DNA of 64,000 nucleotides from Telmatactis stephensoni (taxonomy: Eukaryota; Cnidaria; Anthozoa; Actiniaria; Isophelliidae), in the NCBI GenBank assembly GCA_029948255.1, contig JALIZF010001546.1, positions 168,501 to 232,500 on the forward strand, in the 5' to 3' direction. The number at the start of each line of letters is the position of its first letter. The first letter of the stretch is position 1. The position numbers were made by a program, and so were the translations under genes. The notes under the pieces are model-generated. The model saw only the letters and a program-made list of their open reading frames with translations. It was not told the DNA's origin and did not search any database. Below, piece after piece: positions 55,809-64,000 of the stretch.

Positions 55809-57428
55809 TCATTTCAGTTCTCCGTCGTCTTGAGATAATCTTTGCTTTTGGAGAAGTGGTGGTTGAACAGCGATCTCTATGACTATGGCATCCTTCAGAT
55901 AAATAAGATTACGCATACAGCACGAGGGGATGATAATCAAAATGAAATTGAAAGCTGAAAGAGCTACACCAAAATAAATAAGCAGTTCATCCATGGTTGT
56001 CATCGACGACTCCTTGATCTTTCTGATTTCCCTATTGGTTTTAGTAATAATTTTTGTAAATTTTTTGTCAAGGTCATCAATGTCTCTATCCAACTGGGTG
56101 ATAATAGTTTTATTTATGTAAGTCGGGGGAGGAATTTGAAGTGATTGGTGATGTAAACTCAAGAGGTTGTCATCTGCTTCAGATGACCACTTGACATTTC
56201 TAATGGAGTGTTTGGTAAACAGTGGAAAAGACATAGACAAGGTTTCAGGACATGATGAGAGACTGCTTTCCATCCCATAGAACAAAACATTACAAGGAAA
56301 ATGATAAATTGTTAATGGTAGAATGTTCAATGTTCCAGAGTTTAATGTTAATGTGCCAGCTGTAGTAGAGAGGAAATACCTTCCGCCAAGATGGATCATA
56401 GGATGAAGGCCATCACAACTGGGGCTCTCTTGATGATGTCGTGGAAAAGTGATTTTGAAGTCAGAATTCCAAGAAATTCCCAACCATTCAACCTCACTAA
56501 CACTATCTAAAAGACTTGCGTGACATAAATATGCTTGATTGTTTTGAAAACAAGATTTTAAAGTTTCATGAGTAACCACTTTCTTAATCCCAGGGCAAGT
56601 AACCAAAACAAGATTGTTTTGTTTAATAGGTCCAACAAAACATTTGTTAGTAATGTTAAACTTTACAGGAGTCAAATGTTCTACAACGCAAAAAGAACGT
56701 TTATCTGCAATTTTAGGAGTAATTAGTAAAACATTGGCACTCAAATCTCTGCCATTATGTTCAACTTCATCTAACGGTCCCGCGCGTTTGTCTAATGCTG
56801 TTTTAAGTGACTTGACTAGTAAGTGATCACTCATGAGACCTGATAGAACACAAGACGATAAGAAATTTGGCAAATCAGCAATGCCAATTAAAGTTTTATC
56901 ATTGAGCCTTACCAACTGGTTTACAGTGTCTTGCGCCTCAAAGAGTCTAGTCAACAAGAAAAAGGTTCTTACGACTTCCACAGAATATTTAGTCATATTT
57001 ATCATGGCATTTTAGCGTATTAGAGTACTTTTCAAGTCGTGCAGCCCATGTAGTGAAAATCATATCTATCATTTTTAAATCTTTAGACAAAACATTCAAT
57101 TTTGTATTCATTGAATCCGTGACCTTAAAAAGATAAACCACTTTTCCGTTGATCTTACAAGTCAATTGTTGAGAAATCAACATTGATCGAGTAATTAATT
57201 TTAAAGTTCTTTTCAAATTCTTGACACTATTGCTCTCGCAACTATGACCTGATAACTTATAAAGTGATCTAAATAAACCAAAAACTCCAGCATGACACAT
57301 CCAACTCGATCTTTCAAAACGCTTTTTAAGGTCTTGCTCAAGCCATTTTCGTTCGTCAGTAGACAGACGACAATTAGATAAAGCCCATTTTTCACACTCA
57401 TGTACTGACTTTCAATATGTTCTATCAC
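55809..57428 (-). pseudogene. Env-like membrane glycoprotein gene, frameshifted
   Basis: A 398-codon frame (55809-57005) is preceded by two overlapping frames (56989-57300, 57213-57428) that supply the N-terminal part, so at least two frame changes exist. The main frame has paired Cys-containing segments (CVVEHL, CFVGP, CHAS, CNVLFYG, CPETLS). A helical segment follows (TQLDRDIDDLDKKF, 301-315 region), then a hydrophobic anchor near residues 341-362, FGVALSAFNFILIII, and a tail of about 35 residues. Position after pol, a single C-terminal anchor and a preceding coiled segment are typical of env of gypsy-type retroviruses. A homologous relic lies at 19413-20334. No receptor specificity can be read. 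Confidence 0.6.
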
Positions 57429-57429
57429 A

Positions 57430-58490
57430 AAGCATTAGCAAAGGCTGTCCAGCAGAAATTGAAATAATCTGGGTAAATATGAACTACAACGAAAAAAGCT
57501 GATTTACTGACTTTTGTACAGATCTAACTGATTTCAAAATTTGGTTGAAAAATTCTTCTCTGAGGACAAGAGTGATTAGTCATAAACTGCAGGTTTCCAT
57601 GGCTACTGGAGGTCAAATCAATATGAATATTCAAAAGCTTTGTGTCGTGATACAGAGTAAGTGGTTTAGGCGAATGGCTTATCACTAACGGTGAAGGATA
57701 AAAATTCACTTGATCAACTAAGGTATTCGTCCAATCATCAAATCACAAAAATCACAAAATTAAAACTAGCAAGTTAATGAGTAAGGCTTTCCTTGAGTAA
57801 GACATTCCACTTGCTCCTACAAAAAAAAAGGCAAAAAGACACAAATTTTGAGGAATAAAAATTTAAAACTATTAATTAGGTAAATTATTCTGGTTTATAA
57901 ATAACATTGTTGGGAGTAGGAGGGCTAGGGTGACGACAGGTTGTTGGTCAGGAAACAAAATCATGTATTCCTTTGGGGGCGACCTCCAAAATCCAACTCT
58001 TCCCATTCTTCGCCTTCAAAAATGAACTCGTTTTCATTGATGTGAACTGGTTGTCGGTGTTGGTTTTGGTGTTGGTGCTAATGTTGGTGAACATATTGAG
58101 GATGATTGAAATTGTGCATAAATACTCTATGCTGGAACCCCATTGGAATTTGGTCATTTGGACCATTTCTCTCAGGAACAAAAGGCATGGTAAAAATGCA
58201 TGATCAAAAGCTTGGATCAAACAGGACTCATGTATTTGCTTGTTGCAACACGGAACTGCAACTGAAAATTCTTCAGTTGTGGTATAGCAAATGTAACAAT
58301 ACTTTCTTAGGTACTCTTGCAGGCGCCTTTGATCACGCGTAGTGTTTCGTCTTTGAGGGTTTTATCTAGTTAGAAAAGGGAAATACAATGGGTCACAAAC
58401 TATATTTGACTGGCATTCCAGTTCAAACTGAAAATTTAAACAGTTGAAAATTTTACTTTAAAAGCCTAATACCAAAAGAAGAAATAAATG
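57430..58490. other. Non-coding gap between integrase and env-like gene
   Basis: Short ORFs (57524-57709, 57948-58342) show no motif. The N-terminus or signal peptide of the env-like protein could lie in the first 300 bp, but I could not identify it. Confidence 0.45.
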
Positions 58491-58493
58491 CTA

Positions 58494-59163
58494 TTAATTG
58501 TTTTGGCTACTGTTATTGAAATCTTCAACAAGCTGTTCGTTAATGTTTTCTTCCAGTTCCCACAAATTTGAGGAATTGTTATATCCTTTCCACTTAATCA
58601 AATACTCATTTCTTCCTTTGCGCTTCCGATGTTTTAAAATCTTTTGTACTTCAAAAATAGTCTCATTGTCTATGGGAATAACCTCAGGCTCGAAACTTTC
58701 TTCTGGAAAGTCATCCTCACTAAGAAAAGGTTCATATTGCTCATCGAAATTCTCAGGAACAATTGGTCTGACATTTGGATCTACAAAACGCTTCATTCTG
58801 TTTGCATGAACAGCAAAATCTACCTTTTTGTTATTCCTATTCTTAAGAAAGAAAAGCACAGGGGAAGCCTTGTGACTGATTCGAAAAGGACCATGCCAAT
58901 TATGCACTAATTTTCTAGAAAGACACCTTTTCTACTTTTCGGAGTGAAAACCCATACACAATCTCCTACTTCAAAGTCAACATCCTTAGCTTTCTTGTCA
59001 TAATAAGACTTAATGGTCTGCTGGGTTCTTTGACTATTTTCTTTAGCTAGTTGTTGTGCAATTTCAAGCTTTTCAACAATCTTTTTACGATGTTCAGAAA
59101 TAGATGTAGATAAATCTGTTGCTTGCAATAATTTGGTGTCTAGAGGAAGTCTTGGTTCTCTTG
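58494..59163 (-). pseudogene. Ty3/gypsy integrase C-terminal part with chromodomain
   Basis: From 59163 the frame reads [12 protein letters not shown], a Gln/Lys-rich helical stretch and [15 protein letters not shown] with WVFTPK, the GPY/F-type integrase tail. Near 58907 a frame change leads to HNWHGPFRISHKASPV and VHANRMKRF. The C-terminal 60 residues contain FEVQKILKHRKRKGRNEYLI, KWKGYNNSSNLWE and LEENI. This is a chromodomain with the expected aromatic residues, a module of chromovirus-type integrases that targets modified histones. Only one frameshift separates the parts. Confidence 0.85.
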
Positions 59164-59460
59164 CTTCAGGCCAGCGAGTCAAATAATCAGAGACTACTAC
59201 AATATATCGATTTCCTTTATGTGATTCCGGAAATGGGCCTAATACATCAATTCCTATTCTATGAAAAGCTCCTTCTACTGTTAAAGGTAGTAACAGTGCT
59301 CATTTCCTATTTCGTGATGTTTTCCGTGTTGAACAATCTGTTCATGATTTGCACCAATGTTCTACATCCTTAAACATTCCGTCCCACCAATACCGTTGGC
59401 TTACTTTGTGGAATGTTTTGTGAACACCAAAATGACCACCAGCTACATGGTCATGTACTT
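59155..59460 (-). pseudogene. Integrase N-terminal zinc finger and truncated catalytic core
   Basis: Minus-strand reading gives HDHVAGGHFGVHKTFHKVSQ, then YWWDGMFKDVEHWCKS, a stop at the position expected for the next Cys, and TDC; this is an HHCC zinc finger with one Cys mutated to TGA. A second stop follows before [17 protein letters not shown] and [15 protein letters not shown], the first catalytic Asp segment. TRWPEA then runs directly into REPRLPLD at about 59160. The roughly 100 residues that normally hold the second Asp and the Glu are missing, so the enzyme cannot be active. Confidence 0.8.
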
Positions 59461-59656
59461 TGACAACACTTCATATTTCATTGATAAAGGCACAACTATC
59501 TGTGAATAGATAACTTCGGACCTACACCTACGCTTATGAGTTTGATTCAAATGATAGAGCAAATTATCATCTCCGATGTAAAACTTATCCTTTGACAATT
59601 ATAGTTTCCTAGCCTTAGTGTCATCATCCGGCAAAACATTCATTCAAAAAATTCAA

Positions 59657-60145
59657 TTATAAAAGCCAAATCTGGGTTGTCTTTTGGTGAAAGTTGTCTT
59701 TTGGTGACAACTTGCAAATGTGATACAGACACTTAGATAGACTGTCAACATTTCCATGATATTTACCAGGACAGTGAATTATCTCAAAATCATATTGCTG
59801 AATTAGTAATGACCACCTAGCTAAACGACCGTTCGCGTTTTTAATGTTAATTAACCATTTAAGTGAATTGTGCTCAGTGTACACTTTGAATTTGCGTCCA
59901 TGTAAATAGGACTGAAACTTTTTAATTGCTGAAACTAAGGTAAGGCATTCTTTCCCAGTTGTAGAGTAATTACATTCAAATTTAATTAAACCTCTTCCAT
60001 CGTAAGCTATGACAACTCTTTTATCATTCTGAACTTGGTTCAAGGTCATACCAATGCCAGTGTCACAAGCATCAACAAATAGTAAAAACTCCTTACTGAA
60101 ATCAGGAGAAGTTAATACTGGTGCAGAAACTAGTGCTCTCTTCAA
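59657..60145 (-). pseudogene. Ty3/gypsy RNase H domain
   Basis: A 162-codon frame starts after the reverse transcriptase connection. It contains FVDACDTGIGMTL (first Asp), STTGKECLTLVSAI (Glu), KVYTEHNSLKWL and HCPGKYHGNVDSLSK. The third acidic position is Glu (TEH) where TDH is nearly universal, which could weaken activity. Between this frame and the RT frame (60145-60408) the thumb region is readable in other frames, for example NPNKCHF and LYLGHVITPE, so the pol gene has several small indels. Confidence 0.85.
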
Positions 60146-60407
60146 CTTATCAAACGCTACATCTTAGTTTGATGTCCAGCAAAACTCCTTTTGGCAAAAT
60201 CTTTGACAAATCATCTGTAGTAATTCGCTAGTCCCAAGAAATTCCGAAGCTCTTTAATATTCTAGGAACTGGAAAATCTTCAACAACAGAAATTTTAGCA
60301 GGATTAGGTTTTATGACCTCTGGAGTAATAACATGACCTAAATATAAGACTTCCTTTTGTGCAAAGTGGCACTTGTTCGGATTGAGTCTAACATTAGCTT
60401 CTCTTAA

Positions 60408-62168
60408 TCATCTAAAAACTTCTTCGAGGTGAAAAATATGTTCATCTATTGTCTTTGAATAAACCATTATATCATCAATATATATCAAAGCATATTTGTA
60501 TTCTAATCCTCTTAAAATGTGGCTCATTAACCGTTGAGATGATGAAGGAGCATTGCATAAACCAAAAGGTAACACAAGAAATTCATATAATCCATTATGA
60601 GTAACAAAGGCTGTTTTCTCTCTAGCTGAAGTGTGTAGTAGTATCTGCCAATAGCCACTCATCAAGTCTAAAGTTGAAAAGTATTTTGCATCATTCATAC
60701 TATCAAGAACGTCACATATATTCAACGTAGGAAGACTATCTTTCCACGTCACTGCATTAAGTTTACGATAATCAATACAAAATCTCATAGTGCCATCTTT
60801 CTTTTTAACCAGAACAACTGGCGAAGCCCAAGGGCTAACTGAAGGCTGAATAAAATTATTCTCTAGCATTTCTTCAACTTGCTTATCTATTTCTTTACAA
60901 GCTTCTGGATTAGTACAATATGGTCTTTGCTTAATTGGAGGGTGAGTTCCCGTGTCAATTGTATGTTGAGCAAGATCAGTCCTTGCCAACTGAGACTTAT
61001 CTTTAGGAAACAAATCTCTTAACTTGCGTAATAATTCCTCCAGTTTGGATTTACTATTTTGATCTAAATTACTATTAGAAAGATCTGGCAATTTTGAATT
61101 CTCCTTTGAGTTTTCTTTACTATTCATATCCGACGCTTTTGGAGGACTTTTCTCATAATCATTCAATTCAAATGTAGCAATGTCAGGTTCAACTTCATTA
61201 AAATTGACGAGTTTAGTCCTACGATAAATTTTAACTGGTTTAACATTAGGATTTATCAAACTAATTGGTATAACGCCATCTTCTCTGAGTGTCACTAATT
61301 CGAAAGCGCCAAAAATATTGTATTTATATGGTAAAATATCTCTAGGAGTTATGATTCCAAATTTTGTTGTCTTGATTAAGCTAGCATTTACCTCAGCACA
61401 CACTATCATTTCTGACCGAGGTGGTAATATGACATTAGACATGGCAAGAACCGACAAGAAGTCTTCTTTGAAGTTTTCTTCCTTATTAAATGAGGGTTTG
61501 CCTGGCCTAAGTTTTAAAAACTGATTTTGAAAATCTATGTTACCATGGTGATTTATGAGAAAATCTCTACCCAAAATAGCTTGATAGGTCAAGTCCTTAA
61601 TAACATGAATGTCAACAAAATGAAATTGAGAACCGGTTTTTAAACGTAACTTAATTTTTCCAAGCACTGGTAAAGATTGATTCCCTACTGTGTTTACGCT
61701 TGTAAAATTTGAATCTTCCAGCTCAAAACAAAGTTGACTTAAATGATTATTGCAAAATGAAGAACTCACGGCGCTTACAGCTGCTCCAGTGTCTACTAAA
61801 CATATCACTTCACAATTGTTTACTTTACCAGCAATTGCCACTTCACCCTTTGACATAATCAATGGTATTGTGCTTAAATAATCTGGGTCCTCATCTCCAA
61901 TAACATCAATATTTTCATCAAAATAACCTATAACATCAATCGGAAATTCAATTGGAAAGGAATTTGTTGAACTTTTGGAAATGTCAACAAAATTCTGTGA
62001 GTTACAACTGGAGAACTGTGACAAATCTTGGTAACACTCATCATTACTGTCGTTACAGATATTAATTTTTACTTCTGCGCCTGAATCTGCGTCAAAGTTT
62101 ACAAGCTCAATTGTATGAAATATCGTCAATAATTTCATCAAAAACAGTAGTATTCTTCGACTGGACAA
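60408..62168 (-). pseudogene. Ty3/gypsy protease and reverse transcriptase
   Basis: The 586-codon frame has an aspartic protease with VDTGAAVSAV (Asp126) and the partner block AILGRDFL (197-204), a linker rich in Asn/Ser/Lys, and then the reverse transcriptase. RT blocks read SPWASPVVLVKKKDGTMRFC, IDYRKLN, STLDLMSGYWQI (first catalytic Asp), LPFGLCNAPSS and YALIYIDDIMVYS (Asp565/Asp566). It ends at EEVFR with TGA; the next codons (LREANVRLNPNKCHF) show that this stop is premature. The enzyme would copy element RNA into cDNA. Confidence 0.9.
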
Positions 62169-62445
62169 CTGGAAACTTCAAATTTTCAAAGTGATACAAC
62201 ATTTCATCAATCAATTCAATACGAAGGGAATTGTCTAGTGCAAAATTCAGCTCCTTACTACAACGCAGTTCGCCTCTTTTTGAAAACCTAGCTTTTTTAC
62301 TCTTTTCAAAATCATTGGGTTCTGACTGAATAAAAATTTTCTCACTGTTATTTAGGTCCAAGTGCTCCTTTGAATAATGGAGGCCGATAAAAACAGAAAA
62401 ATAGCTCCTTTTGAGGATGTTCTTTTTATCATACGACAAAATCAC
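62107..62445 (-). CDS. Short ORF upstream of the gypsy protease, possibly gag remnant
   Basis: A 112-codon frame rich in Lys, Glu and Asn (MILSYDKKNILKRS...) overlaps the start of the protease frame by about 60 bp. No zinc knuckle or capsid motif is visible. It could be the C-terminal part of gag or a pre-protease linker, with a frameshift between. Confidence 0.35.
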   Translation of the reverse strand: MILSYDKKNILKRSYFSVFIGLHYSKEHLDLNNSEKIFIQSEPNDFEKSKKARFSKRGELRCSKELNFALDNSLRIELIDEMLYHFENLKFPVVQSKNTTVFDEIIDDISYN

Positions 62446-62449
62446 TTTG

Positions 62450-63110
62450 ACATGTTAATACGAATGCTCTAAGGATGTCAACAAACATAAAAATAATACG
62501 GGGCTAATTTCATCGTCGTCCCACTTTAAACTTTGACAACATGAAAGCTATGATTCAAGATTTGCATAAAAAGAAAGAAAAATCACATGAGAAAAGAAAA
62601 TCACACGAGAGCCTGTCACGTGTCAGGTTGTCAACAAACGCGAAGAAAAAAGTTACAAGTTTACATTTGATAAACGTATTGTTAACAAAGATTGATGCAC
62701 AACTCTTCCTTTTGGTTAAAGGCAACTTGATCTCTTTTCTAAGCATTACAATTCAAACCCTGTGGAGGTCGTGGAATTCGAGGCACAGAAGAATCGTCTT
62801 CTGTTGAGAGCAATATTGATCTTATGATAACATCGAAAGAAGAAGACAATGAAGACGATGAATATACCATTGAAGATTTAGCCTTTTTGTCATTTTGTCA
62901 TGCCATAGACAATGAACAGTGTTAACACAGTGTTATCACAATCTTGATTGCTCTGTTGATAATTTATACAAGATTATCAAATATCAAGAACTTTACAAAC
63001 AAAGTATATTATTTAGATAGCACTTATGTAACACTTTTAGTATAATTTGTTTAATGTAATGTGAACGTAGGTTTTAGAAAAAAATAAATAAAAACGTTTG
63101 TCCTAATTAT
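62450..63110. other. Unassigned stretch with an acidic C-terminal-like ORF
   Basis: A Lys-rich ORF begins at 62541 (MKAMIQDLHKKKEKSHEKRK). In another frame near 62790-62925 a stretch reads SKEEDNEDDEYTIEDLAFLS and ends in CHAIDNEQC, stop. They could be pieces of one frameshifted plus-strand protein. I do not recognise it. Confidence 0.25.
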
Positions 63111-63114
63111 ATTC

Positions 63115-63330
63115 ATCTCGTGAAAAAATCACAATATTGTTATCACTGTCTGGTTCCACGAGGCCCATTTCCCGTTCCTCATGCATCATATCTTGGGGTG
63201 GACGGTATGGCTTGCAGCAATGCTTCCAAATACAAACAAAAACAATTAGTCCAGAAAGAATACCAAATATTGACAAGGTGAGAAGAAGAATGTAAGGGAG
63301 GCCAGGTGTGGTGTTGACGTTCCATATTCA
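63115..63330 (-). CDS. C-terminal piece of a single-pass membrane protein
   Basis: One minus-strand frame ends near 63110 with TPGLPYILLLTLSIFGILSG, LIVFVCIWKHCC, KPYRPPQDMM and an acidic tail EPDSDNNIVIFSRDE. This is a clear membrane span followed by a short cytoplasmic tail with a di-Cys. The N-terminal part is not found in frame. It could be the end of another env-like gene or a host membrane protein. Confidence 0.3.
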
Positions 63331-63690
63331 AATCTGGGAACAGTCGTGAGAAGAGCTGAGCAGTCCAGGAATCCACTTTTAGGGTTATAAAAACATGGCA
63401 AAGCAGTGGGAAAAGTTGTTGAACAGATTGGAAATGAAAGAAAGTTAAAAAAGAAATAAAGTCATAAACAGAAACCATCGAGCTATCGTTTCTCTTCCGA
63501 TGTACAGGGTATTTCGAAATACAGTGAAATGTACAATCACACAATAATGCGACAGAAAGTTTATTGTTGAACTGGCTGACAAAAAGACTGCAATGACTAA
63601 AAAGTATTTATCTCTGGATGTAATAATATCGGGTGTTTGGATCACCATTGAATCAGTTTCTCCAACAGAGAGCTACAATGGGTTGTTTCT

Positions 63691-63890
63691 CGTATGTACA
63701 AATACTTTTCTTACAAAAACACATTGAGATATACTAACGTTTTACAACAAATTTTGGACAGCTATAATAACACCTACCACTCTTCGATCAAAATGAAACC
63801 CAGTCAAGTGACACATTGTAAGGAAGCTTCAGTGTGGTACACTCTTTACGATAAAGATCCTATTGATAACGAAGTAAACTACAATTTGGT
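63691..63890 (+). pseudogene. Polinton/Maverick integrase fragment
   Basis: The frame from 63691 reads RMYKYFSYKNTLRYTNVLQQ, ILDSYNNTYHSSIKMKPSQV and VWYTLYDKD. This matches the stretch after the catalytic Glu of Polinton-type integrases (RYFT--N--RY-DVL--L---YN---H-SI-M-P--V--NE--VW--LY). The upstream catalytic core is missing (the sequence before 63685 is unrelated) and the following chromodomain-like part is not seen. Confidence 0.65.
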
Positions 63891-63898
63891 GATTGTAG

Positions 63899-64000
63899 TT
63901 TTCAGGACAAAATTTCCAAGATGCTCCCTATAACCAAGTGCGTCAATCCGGCAACGAATTGAAACGCGATGCGGTGAATCAAGTTCAAAAAGCTATTGGA
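63899..64000 (+). CDS. Partial ORF running off the window
   Basis: In frame from about 63892 the text reads GQNFQDAPYNQVRQSGNEL, then KRDAVNQVQKAIG, and is still open at 64000. It follows the Polinton integrase fragment on the same strand. Small Gly/Ala/Lys-rich helical proteins occur in Polintons (minor capsid-type), which would fit, but too little is visible. Confidence 0.25.

Larger units (their letters stand above)
55800..62530 (-). mobile_element. Ty3/gypsy element with chromodomain and env-like gene, degenerate
   Basis: On the minus strand, in order: a possible gag/PR lead ORF (62107-62445), protease and reverse transcriptase (60408-62168), RNase H (59657-60145), integrase remnants (58907-59450), integrase tail with chromodomain (58494-58907), a non-coding gap, then an env-like gene (55809-57428). 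Frames are broken in most genes. A zinc-knuckle gag and clear LTRs were not found, so the borders are approximate. It lies between two Polinton fragments on the opposite strand. Confidence 0.75.

Noticed and set aside
1..64000. CRISPR arrays, operons, ribosome-binding sites
   Set aside because: The window is eukaryotic; no short regularly spaced repeats with unique spacers or prokaryotic gene clusters were seen.

Overview
This window looks like metazoan nuclear DNA built almost entirely from transposable elements and their wreckage. No prokaryotic gene organisation is visible. Genes are spliced or broken, small exons have GT/AG borders, and the element mix (Penelope-like, Polinton/Maverick, PIF/Harbinger, hAT, Ty3/gypsy with env-like genes, many palindromic MITEs) is typical of invertebrates. 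Several relic protein families (a P2X7-tail domain, an RPA-like OB fold, a SAP-tail-like fragment) are ones I associate with cnidarian and especially anthozoan genomes. That assignment is inference. I see no convincing intact host gene.

Region 1-12.5 kb is a Penelope-like retroelement. Its reverse transcriptase ORF lies on the minus strand (3459-5336) inside a tandem array of about 1.42-kb units, as expected for pLTRs. Each unit is built as A-B1-B2, and the two B modules carry long G tracts. A pseudoknot-like module with covarying helices occurs in every A segment and again, diverged, at 1808-1897. Region 12.5-22 kb is mostly non-coding, with a small TTA-flanked inverted-repeat element (15177-15984), a multi-exon relic (17519-19408), an env-like pseudogene (19413-20334) and a DDE transposase scrap (20382-20787). 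Region 22.1-26.1 kb is a PIF/Harbinger transposon with an apparently intact transposase and a convergent, broken Myb-like partner gene. Region 26.9-32.5 kb holds further relics: YqaJ-like, P2X7-tail exons, RPA-like OB, an unidentified spliced exon pair, and 153-bp and ~600-bp repeats.

The most interesting object is 32579-43116: about 215-bp terminal inverted repeats, flanked by a TTA target duplication, bracket a long minus-strand gene. That gene encodes an N-terminal zinc-binding region, a FEN/XPG-like PIN nuclease fold and a C-terminal CXC (tesmin-like) domain. I do not recognise it as any named transposon superfamily, so it is a candidate new one. This copy is dead: it carries frameshifts and a premature stop, and a 3.7-kb hAT element (36593-40283) is inserted in its coding region.

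Region 43-53 kb contains foldback elements and MITEs, the 3' end of a Ty3/gypsy element with a complete integrase (about 47380-49100), and spliced RING-like exons. Region 53-64 kb is a decayed Polinton (DNA polymerase B at 53403-55263, integrase fragment at 63691-63890). A second Ty3/gypsy element on the minus strand (about 55.8-62.5 kb) lies between the two pieces; it has a chromodomain, an env-like gene and an integrase that has lost most of its catalytic core. All functional statements come from motif reading without database searches.
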